DNA of 42,946 nucleotides from DASYPQ01 sp041488095 (lineage in GTDB: Bacteria > Planctomycetota > UBA1135 > GCA-002686595), in assembly GCA_041488095.1 (NCBI GenBank), contig JBGPOP010000036.1:1-42946 (forward strand), given 5' to 3'. Below the pieces are notes generated by a model, which saw only the letters and a list, made by a program, of their open reading frames with translations, was not told the origin of the DNA and made no database searches. This document shows, piece after piece, positions 33,442-39,729 of this stretch (positions are counted from its first letter, which is position 1; each line of letters begins with the position of its first letter). The translations under genes were made by a program, and so were the position numbers.

Positions 33442-33888
33442 TCACCTCTCACGCGCGATGATTCGGGACGCCGAGGGGCAGTATCTCTTGATGTCGTGCA
33501 GCCAATGGTCAAGGTTCTCCTCGACCTCGTTCGGCAGGACATCGAGATTGCCAAGGCGATCCTTCGCAAACCGCACGCTGGCCGGCACCAAGTGCCAGTG
33601 ATACGAAAGGTTGAACCCCCCGTCCCCTGGAGCCAGGTCTCCGAGGACGGACGCTCGACTCCGAGTTCGGATCAGCGCCGTTGCCTCCTGGATGCGTTCC
33701 GGATCAGTGATCCTGATCCGAAACCGCGCGTAGCCACCCACCTCCACCACGAAGATGGCGGACGAGATCGGGGACTGGCTCGCTGTCGTGGTCCAACAAG
33801 AGGAGAACGGGAGGATCAAGACCGCGGGGCACAGAGCGCTTCTTGCCCTCCGCCAGGCCCGGAGACCGACCAGTGGCTTCCTGTCCAT
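33442..33888 (-). CDS. Exported BP74-like domain protein
   Basis: The 148-aa product has a basic n-region and a hydrophobic stretch (ALCPAVLILPFSSCW) that looks like a signal peptide; FSSC is a poor lipobox. The mature part is one domain: SAIFVVEVGGYARFRIRITD, PERIQEATALIRTRSRASVL, GDLAPGDGGFNLSYHWHL, VRFAKDRLGNLDVLPNEVEE, NLDHWLHDIKRYCPSASRI. This is the pattern of the domain named after Dictyostelium BP74, seen in scattered bacterial secreted proteins; its biochemical role is not known. The start ATG at 33888 lies 22 nt after the stop of the PAS hybrid kinase, suggesting one transcript. It sits exactly between the two paralogous kinases. Confidence 0.75.
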   Translation of the reverse strand: MDRKPLVGLRAWRRARSALCPAVLILPFSSCWTTTASQSPISSAIFVVEVGGYARFRIRITDPERIQEATALIRTRSRASVLGDLAPGDGGFNLSYHWHLVPASVRFAKDRLGNLDVLPNEVEENLDHWLHDIKRYCPSASRIIARER

Positions 33889-33910
33889 CCGAGATTCCCA
33901 ATGCCCCGCA

Positions 33911-36118
33911 CTACCAGCGGCTCTCGCCGACTCGCTCCGCCATCGGAGGCACCGCCCTCGCGCTCTTCTTCCCCATCCAGTACTCGCACGTGGCCAGGAG
34001 CGTCGACCTTTCGATGGGCTTGGTGGCGTAGTGATCGCATCCAGCCGCGAGGCACTTTTCCCGATCGTCGGCCATCGTGTGCGCGGTCAGAGCCACGATC
34101 GCCAGCGTCGAGCCCCTGGCGCGCAGGGTGCGGGCGAGCGTGTACCCGTCCATCTCGGGCATCTGCATGTCGGTCAGGAGCAGGTCGTATGCGTTCCCCG
34201 CCGCTTCGGCCTTGTCGAGCATCTTCAGCGCGATCCTGCCGTGTTCGGCAACGTCCACGTCGGCCCCGGCCTTCTTGAGGTGCAGGGCGATGAGCCGCCG
34301 GTTGACCGGGCCGTCCTCGACCAGCAGGATGCGGCCTCGAAGCGAGACCGCCGCAAGGACGGCCTTCGGGGTCGGCTCGGTTTCCATGGCGTCGAGGCTC
34401 GCGACGATCGCGCACCCGGCGACCGGTTCCAGCGGCAGGTCCACCCGGAAGCACGATCCCCGGCCCGGCTCGGTGCGCGCCAGGGTCACGTCGCCGCCCA
34501 TGAGCCGGGCCAGGCGGCGGCTGATCACCAGGCCCAGGCCGGTGCCTCCGAACTTGCGGGTCACGGTGCTGTCGGCCTGCGTGAAGACGGCGAAGAGCCG
34601 TTCGGCCTGCTCGGGGGTCAGCCCGCAGCCGGTGTCCTCCACGTCGATGACCAGCCTGAGCGCATCGCCGCACGTCTCGGCGCCGGCGGTGATGGTGATG
34701 CTCCCCGCTTCGGTGAACTTGACGGCGTTTCCCGCCAGGTTCATGAGGATCTGCCGCAGCCGCGTGGCGTCGGTCAACATGCGCTCGGGCAGCGGCGTGT
34801 CCAGGCGAAGGCTCAGGGCCAGGCCCTTCTCCGCGGCCTGCGGACGCACGAGATTCTCGACCTCCGTGAGCAGGTGGGGCAGCTGGGCCTCGAGCTTCTC
34901 GACCATCATCCTGTCCGCCTCGATCTTGGAGAAGTCCAGGATGTCGTTGATCACGCTCATCAGGTGCTCGCCGGCGCTGCGGATGGTGTCGATGATCTCC
35001 ACCCGCCGCACCGGGGCCCTGGCCATGTCGCCATCCTCGCGCAGGAAATCCGCGTACCCCAGGATCGCCGTCATGGGGGTGCGGATCTCGTGGCTCATGT
35101 TCGCGAGGAACTCGCTCTTGGCCCGAGTGGCGGCCTGCGCCTCTTCCAGAGCCTTGACCAGAGTCTCCTGGGCCAGATGCGACTCGGTCACATCTTGGAG
35201 GGCTCCGTACAGACGCATGGTGCCGTCGGCACGACGTTCGGCCTTGCCCATTCCGCGCACCCACAGGCTCCGGCCCGTGGAATTCGTGAACGGCACCGTG
35301 TAGTCGAACGCCTCGCCCGTGTCGATGGCTCGCTGCACGTGCCCGGCCACAATCCGCCTTGCCTCTTCAGGGAAATGGCTCAGCGACGTCGCCAGTGTGG
35401 GCTGGTAGGTTTGCGGAGCATCGAAGATCTCGTACATCTGGCGCGTCCACGTGACCCGACCGGCTGCGGGCTCGAACTCCCACCCTCCGACCTTCGCGAC
35501 CTGCCCCATCTCGTCCTGCACCTGGCCGATCCGACGGAGGGCTTGCTCGTTCTCCTTTCGATGGGTGATGTCGAGCCGGACTGTGACGTAGCCGTTGATC
35601 TTCCCATTCTCGTCGCGCAGTGGCCCAATCGTGGTGTCCACCCAGTAGAGACCTTCGTCCTTGGCCTTGTTGCACACCTCGGCCCGCCACATGTCGCCCC
35701 TCGCGATGATCTTCCACATCTCGACCCAGAAGGCCCTCGGGTGATGGCCGGAATTGAGGATGCGGTGGTTGGAACCGATCAGCTCTTCGCGGCTGTACCC
35801 GCTGATAAGGCAGAACAGTTCGTTGACCTCCGTAATCGTGCCCGCGACATCCGTGATGGCCACAAGCGCCTGGTTGTCCACCGCGGCCTGGAATGCACTG
35901 AGATGCAACTCGGAGGCGCGCAGCGAGGCGTTGAGCTCGAGCATCTCCTGGGAGGAGATCGATATCGATTGCTCTCGGAGGTAGCGTTCCTCGTCCGTCT
36001 CACGGTAGGCCGTGGCGACATGCTCCAGAAGCTTGGCCCAGGCCGATGGATCCGGAGGATCGGAAGGGTCCTCGATTCCGGAGCGCCTGAGCTGGCGGAG
36101 GAGAAGAGGATGCAGCAT
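33911..36118 (-). CDS. Soluble double-PAS hybrid histidine kinase with receiver
   Basis: The 735-aa product has no membrane span. The N-terminus (HPLLLRQLRRSGIEDPSDPP, then a helix AKLLEHVATAYRETDEERYL) is the type found on kinases that partner FIST sensors. PAS-1 is at about 75-190 (LVAITDVAGTITEVNELFCL) and PAS-2 at about 205-320 (GQVAKVGGWEFEPAAGRVTW). HisKA follows with FLANMSHEIRTPMTAILGY, then HATPase (DVEDTGCGLTPEQ, GGTGLGLVISRRLARLMGG) and a receiver with LLTDMQMPEMDG. All phosphotransfer residues are present. Its start is 4 nt after the FIST gene stop, so FIST and kinase form a sensor-kinase unit. The C-terminal about 400 residues are nearly identical to the neighbouring CHASE/PAS kinase. 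Confidence 0.93.
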   Translation of the reverse strand: MLHPLLLRQLRRSGIEDPSDPPDPSAWAKLLEHVATAYRETDEERYLREQSISISSQEMLELNASLRASELHLSAFQAAVDNQALVAITDVAGTITEVNELFCLISGYSREELIGSNHRILNSGHHPRAFWVEMWKIIARGDMWRAEVCNKAKDEGLYWVDTTIGPLRDENGKINGYVTVRLDITHRKENEQALRRIGQVQDEMGQVAKVGGWEFEPAAGRVTWTRQMYEIFDAPQTYQPTLATSLSHFPEEARRIVAGHVQRAIDTGEAFDYTVPFTNSTGRSLWVRGMGKAERRADGTMRLYGALQDVTESHLAQETLVKALEEAQAATRAKSEFLANMSHEIRTPMTAILGYADFLREDGDMARAPVRRVEIIDTIRSAGEHLMSVINDILDFSKIEADRMMVEKLEAQLPHLLTEVENLVRPQAAEKGLALSLRLDTPLPERMLTDATRLRQILMNLAGNAVKFTEAGSITITAGAETCGDALRLVIDVEDTGCGLTPEQAERLFAVFTQADSTVTRKFGGTGLGLVISRRLARLMGGDVTLARTEPGRGSCFRVDLPLEPVAGCAIVASLDAMETEPTPKAVLAAVSLRGRILLVEDGPVNRRLIALHLKKAGADVDVAEHGRIALKMLDKAEAAGNAYDLLLTDMQMPEMDGYTLARTLRARGSTLAIVALTAHTMADDREKCLAAGCDHYATKPIERSTLLATCEYWMGKKSARAVPPMAERVGESRW

Positions 36119-36122
36119 CGGA

Positions 36123-37265
36123 TCAGACTTCGCTGATCGTCGTGAGCGTCATCGTCTGGTTGTGGAGGTCGCAGTGTCCCGATGCGTAGGGCGAGATCTC
36201 GCCATAAGAGTAGAAGCCGACCTGCTTCGTACCCTCAGGGAGATCAGCGAGCGCCGCCTCGAGCTCCTCCTCGGTCCGTTCGCCGAGGATCAGACGCCGG
36301 CCGACGCAGCTGATCGCGATGGCAAGGGTGTCTCCGACCGCCGAGCCGCCCGAAGCGCGGGTGTGCAAGGCGGCCTTGGACGCTCCGTCGATCAGGCGAT
36401 CGAAGTTCGCCCGCATGAGTTGCGCGAGGTGGCCCTGGGGCACGTCCCCTGCGAAGGTCATCGACTGCTCCTTCTCGTCCACCGCGAGCACCGTGCGGAC
36501 GAGGACCTTCGGGTCGTCCGGCCCGGAGCGGAGGGCCAACGGGAAGAGGAGCGCCGTGAAGGGCAGGCCGGCGGCGCGGTCGCCGAGATAACGCTTGTAG
36601 AGCGTCAGCGCGGGATGGCCGTCGAGCTCGTAGAGCACGTTGCCCTTCGATCGTGTCACGACCCGCTCCGGGCCGAAGATGTCCCATCCGCCTTTCGATC
36701 CGTGCCCGACTCGGACGCCGTCGCCGTAGAATCCGACTGCGCACACGCGCTGGGACTTCACACCCTCCCGGTCGAGAACCCAGGTGCTGCGAAAGCGGTC
36801 TCCGTCCGCCGCCAGCCCACCGGTGACGACCACCGTGTTCGGCAGGTTGGCGTTCAGCCCGCGGACCAGCTCGCTCCCGTTGACGTTCAGCCCGTCGGAA
36901 AGGACCAGGATCGAGCGCAGGTCGTCGTCGGTGAGCATCTGCGCCAGACGCTCCCCGGCCCCGTAGGAGCGATCGGCGCTCTCGACGTCGGCCACGGCCG
37001 TCTCCACGCCGCAATTCTCGAACTTGGCGATGGCGACCGAGAGCGTGTCGTCGGAGAGCGACGAGCCGAAGATCTCTCCGGCGGTCGAGCAGCCGACGAC
37101 CCGCGAGTTCGGGTAGCTGCCGTAGAGGTCCCGGATCGGCGTGTCGGCGTCCTTGTAGCTCGAGGCACCGAACACGATCACGAGTGTGCGTTCGGAGTCG
37201 AGATCGGGGAATGGTTTCTTGGACCAGCCCTTGGCTCGTGAATACGTCAGCGTTTCGACTTGCAT
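36123..37265 (-). CDS. FIST N/C-domain sensory protein
   Basis: The 380-aa product has an N-terminal FIST domain (LVIVFGASSYKDADTPIRDL, NSRVVGCSTAGEIFGSSLSD, LSVAIAKFENCGVETAVADV, SILVLSDGLNVNGSELVRGL, TVVVTGGLAADGDRFRSTWV) and a FIST C domain (VLYELDGHPALTLYKRYLGD, GHLAQLMRANFDRLIDGA, then VGFYSYGEISPYASGHCDLH). FIST proteins are cytoplasmic input modules thought to bind small ligands, perhaps amino acids, and feed histidine kinases. It ends 4 nt before the soluble PAS kinase and is almost certainly its sensor. ATG at 37265 is preferred: the frame upstream is open but its translation is unlike the family. Confidence 0.92.
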   Translation of the reverse strand: MQVETLTYSRAKGWSKKPFPDLDSERTLVIVFGASSYKDADTPIRDLYGSYPNSRVVGCSTAGEIFGSSLSDDTLSVAIAKFENCGVETAVADVESADRSYGAGERLAQMLTDDDLRSILVLSDGLNVNGSELVRGLNANLPNTVVVTGGLAADGDRFRSTWVLDREGVKSQRVCAVGFYGDGVRVGHGSKGGWDIFGPERVVTRSKGNVLYELDGHPALTLYKRYLGDRAAGLPFTALLFPLALRSGPDDPKVLVRTVLAVDEKEQSMTFAGDVPQGHLAQLMRANFDRLIDGASKAALHTRASGGSAVGDTLAIAISCVGRRLILGERTEEELEAALADLPEGTKQVGFYSYGEISPYASGHCDLHNQTMTLTTISEV

Positions 37266-37614
37266 GGGAGTGCGGCGGAGCGGTGGACGCCCTGTGTGGG
37301 GGGTCGATCGGGTCGCGGCTCGAGACAAGCCGGAACCGTGGATATCGGCTTCCACGGGGCGAAGACAGGAGGGACTGGACTCGCGTCGGCCCGAGAAGCT
37401 CGCCACGTGTGTTCAAGCCCCAGGGGTTTACCCCGGGTCTCTGGCGCGGCCGAGGCCGGCGACGTGGAGTTCAGGAAGAACACGGAGTGACGGTGGGGAA
37501 CCGCTCCACAACAAGCCCCCATCGACACCGAGCCCGGATCGGGCTGAATGGGTTTTTTCCCAGAGGGGGCTGCTGCGGAGCTTCGCCCTGCAGCCCGCAA
37601 GCAATCTGCAGGCG
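37266..37614. other. Gap between the LuxR-type regulator and the FIST gene
   Basis: No gene recognised. Contains GGGG-TTTA-CCCC near 37424 and the terminator-like structure at 37531-37558. It should also hold the FIST operon promoter on the minus strand, not identified. Confidence 0.45.
37531..37558 (+). terminator. Intrinsic-terminator-like hairpin with T6 on the plus strand
   Basis: AGCCCG-GAT-CGGGCT (37531-37545), then GAATGGG and six T (37553-37558). The orientation is plus although both flanking genes are minus, so it may protect against antisense reading or end an unrecognised plus-strand transcript. Confidence 0.4.
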
Positions 37615-38232
37615 TCAGTCGCCGGGTTCGAGCGCCCGCGCGAGCTCCAGAAGCGATTCGACTCCGACCTTGCGCAGGATATTCGCCCGGTGCGTCGCGA
37701 TCGTCTTCTGGCTGAGATCGAGCTCCTTCGCGACGTGCTTGTTTCGGCGTCCAGCGAGCAGCAGGTCGAGCACCTGCCTCTCCCGATTGCTGAGCTGGGC
37801 CACGCACGCCTGTACCGCACGGCTCCGGTGAGGCAGATCGGACGCCGCGCTGTCCACCCCCTGCCGAAGCCAATTCAGCAGGGCCTCGGGGAGCGCCGCC
37901 CCGGTGACGGACCCGACGATCCGGACCTTGGTCGACTCGGGATCCTCACCGGACTCCCTCCCTCCCGTGATCACGACGGTCGGTGGGCAGCCTCCGGACT
38001 GCTTGATCTGCACCAGAGGCAGCAGTTTCCCGGCATCCGATGGCCCTACCTGCAGCTTCAGGAGCAGACAGCCCTCTTCGCAGGGCTGGAAGATGTCGGC
38101 GAACTCCGTCCAACTCTCGCATTCCTTGGCAGAGATCCCGTAGGAGCGGGCCAAGCCGGCCAAGAGTTTCCGCACCTTCGGGTCGCTCTCGACCACGAAG
38201 ACGTGGGGATGATCGAGGGACTTGGGTGCCAT
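37615..38232 (-). CDS. LuxR-type regulator with a degenerate (pseudo-)receiver
   Basis: The 205-aa product has a FixJ-like receiver at about 10-125 (HVFVVESDPKVRKLLAGLAR, VVITGGRESGEDPEST) and a LuxR helix-turn-helix at about 142-200 (LSNRERQVLDLLLAGRRNKH, VAKELDLSQKTIATHRANIL, RKVGVESLLELARALE). The receiver reads GCLLLKLQVGPSD where FixJ proteins have 'GCLVLDxRMPGMD', so the phospho-accepting Asp is Lys. The conserved Lys before the last helix is also missing (VTGAALPEALL). The acidic pocket is partly kept (ESD). It therefore probably does not accept phosphate in the standard way despite lying next to a FIST/kinase cluster. ATG at 38232 gives the expected N-terminus; no strong ribosome site. 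Confidence 0.88.
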   Translation of the reverse strand: MAPKSLDHPHVFVVESDPKVRKLLAGLARSYGISAKECESWTEFADIFQPCEEGCLLLKLQVGPSDAGKLLPLVQIKQSGGCPPTVVITGGRESGEDPESTKVRIVGSVTGAALPEALLNWLRQGVDSAASDLPHRSRAVQACVAQLSNRERQVLDLLLAGRRNKHVAKELDLSQKTIATHRANILRKVGVESLLELARALEPGD

Positions 38233-39037
38233 GGTGTTGATCGCTGATCACTTGACGAGCCAGTACGCTTGCGGGTCGAAGGGACGATCCTCCGGAAGCC
38301 CTCGACTCCTAGGCCATCGGGGCTTCCAGGTGCGAAGGGATTCCGGGTCTCTGCCGGCGAGATGTCCTCCCCTCGCATCGCGCCTCCATGTCTCGATCGC
38401 CATCCGACACGTGAGCTTCTTGTATCAGGGCTGAGCGGAGTGAGGCCATCGCGGGCACCGTGAGAAAATTCCCAATGTCCTGCGATCAACCGTCGCGCGG
38501 ATGCAGGTCGAGATGTCGGGAGCGGGGAAAAACTTGTCCCCTCGATCCGCGGATCTCGGAGTCGCGGCCCGCTAGGGCAATTCCGACCGGCGACCGCACC
38601 CTGACCCTGAGAAGGCCCTCGTCGGGATCGAGCCTCGCCCCCTGGCACGGACGAGACTCTGGAGCCCGCCGTTCCGGTGGCGAGACCCTCGTCACGGGTC
38701 CTCGGAAGGCGAGTCTTCACGGCCACGATCGAACCCTTCTTGCCCGGAGGGCCTTCGATTCCTCGGCCCAGCCTTCCGCTGTCGCGAGTCAAGCTCGCCG
38801 AGTACGCTGGAGGCGCGCAGCGGGCGTCTGCCCGCTGGCGCCGGTGAGATCCATCGGGAGGCTCCGCGCCATGCGAGCGGCGCGGTGCCAGGGAAGTCTG
38901 GTGGACACACCGCTCTCTCCCTCGGGCCGGTGGCGTGACAACCACCGGCCCTCTTGTTCCAATGGGAGTGTGACCGGTCCCCGTGCTGGTCTGCCACGCC
39001 CTCGCAGACGACTGAGACCCGGATCCAAGTTGGAAGC
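38233..39037. other. 805-nt gap without a recognisable gene
   Basis: Frames here are open only because of high GC; none gives a known domain or a plausible start with a ribosome site. The single striking element is the hairpin at 38812-38842. I cannot exclude a structured RNA. Confidence 0.45.
38812..38842. repeat. Strong 13-bp hairpin inside the long gap
   Basis: GGCGCGCAGCGGGC (38812-38825) pairs with GCCCGCTGGCGCC (38830-38842) over 13 bp with one bulged G and a 4-nt loop GTCT. No T-tract on either side. It lies about 200 nt before the HhH-like gene. Confidence 0.45.
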
Positions 39038-39556
39038 ATGGGACCGCCCGAATTTGGACTCCGCTTCCCGCTCTCCGAAGTGCGAGACATCGCTGCGCGC
39101 TACCCTGCAGTCGAGGATCGCGAGGTAGAGCAGATGGGCCGGACGGCCCGCGAACAGGGGTACTACACGCGCGACGGCTTCCTGGGGGTGTCCCGATGGA
39201 AGAGCCCCCGCCCCAAGCCACACCGCGAGAAGAACGACGAGGAGACAGTCCGCGAGGTCACGCGGTTCGCGCTTTCGACGCCGGTCGAGCGACTACGGAT
39301 CGAGGTTTTCACGCTCCTGCACGGCGTCTCCTGGCCTTCGGCTTCCGTGTTTCTCCACCTCGGTCACCGCGATCCCTACCCGATTCTCGACTTCCGCGCG
39401 CTGTGGAGCCTGGGGATCGATCATCCTCCCGAAGAGTACACCTTCGAATTCTGGTGGCCCTACGTCGAGGCCTGCCGTGGACTGGCCGACCAGGCAGGCG
39501 TTGACATGAGAACTCTCGATCGCGCTCTGTGGCAGTACTCGAAGGAACGACAATAG
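39038..39556 (+). CDS. Conserved small protein resembling an HhH-GPD glycosylase-like core
   Basis: The 172-aa product begins MGPPEFGLRFPLSEVRDIAA. The middle reads YTRDGFLGVSRWKSPRPKPH, then EVTRFALSTPVERLRIEVFT, LLHGVSWPSASVFLHLGHRD and PYPILDFRALWSLGIDHPPE. It ends RTLDRALWQYSKERQ. 'LLxGVxxxxASxxLH...YPILDxRAxxxLG' parallels the helix-hairpin-helix and catalytic-Asp segment of EndoIII/AlkA-type DNA glycosylases (LPGVGxxTAxxIL...VLDxRV). A base-excision or DNA-binding role is a reasonable guess, but I know the family only as a conserved hypothetical. ATG at 39038 is chosen because the preceding 28 codons of open frame have no family character. The stop TAG is followed in frame by a winged-helix C-terminal scrap. 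Confidence 0.8.
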   Translation: MGPPEFGLRFPLSEVRDIAARYPAVEDREVEQMGRTAREQGYYTRDGFLGVSRWKSPRPKPHREKNDEETVREVTRFALSTPVERLRIEVFTLLHGVSWPSASVFLHLGHRDPYPILDFRALWSLGIDHPPEEYTFEFWWPYVEACRGLADQAGVDMRTLDRALWQYSKERQ

Positions 39557-39649
39557 GTGGTGCTCGAGCTCGCCGTCTTTGGGCTTCTCGCCGCGAAGAA
39601 GCTCGAGACGAAGGGAAGGAAGCGGGGGACGGAGCACCTCGTGAGGTAA
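39557..39649 (+). pseudogene. C-terminal scrap of a winged-helix-like protein
   Basis: Immediately after the TAG of the previous gene and in the same frame, 30 codons encode a tail LLAAKKLETKGRKRGTEHLV then Arg and TAA. This matches the end of the AT-hook/winged-helix frame at 4116-4403 (LLAAKKLKTRGQKRGNKYFV) position for position, with conservative changes. Only the last helix and wing remain. It reads GTG GTG CTC at its head but has no room for a ribosome site, so it is a relic left by recombination rather than a gene. Confidence 0.6.
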
Positions 39650-39729
39650 TGCGGGAGACCGCTCGTTCCTCGGCTCGAGTGCGACGAAGAGGAGGAGGTC
39701 TTGCTGCACTCCATACGACCAAGATGTCG

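Noticed and set aside
38460..39128. 222-codon plus-strand frame in the long gap
   Set aside because: Arg/Ser/Pro-rich, no domain, no ribosome site, and it overlaps the real start of the HhH-like gene in another frame.
39650..39722. Possible second transposase relic on the minus strand, mirroring 4400-4528
   Set aside because: The peptide does not reproduce the LENLALRQ pattern; similarity is limited to the antisense of the winged-helix tail.
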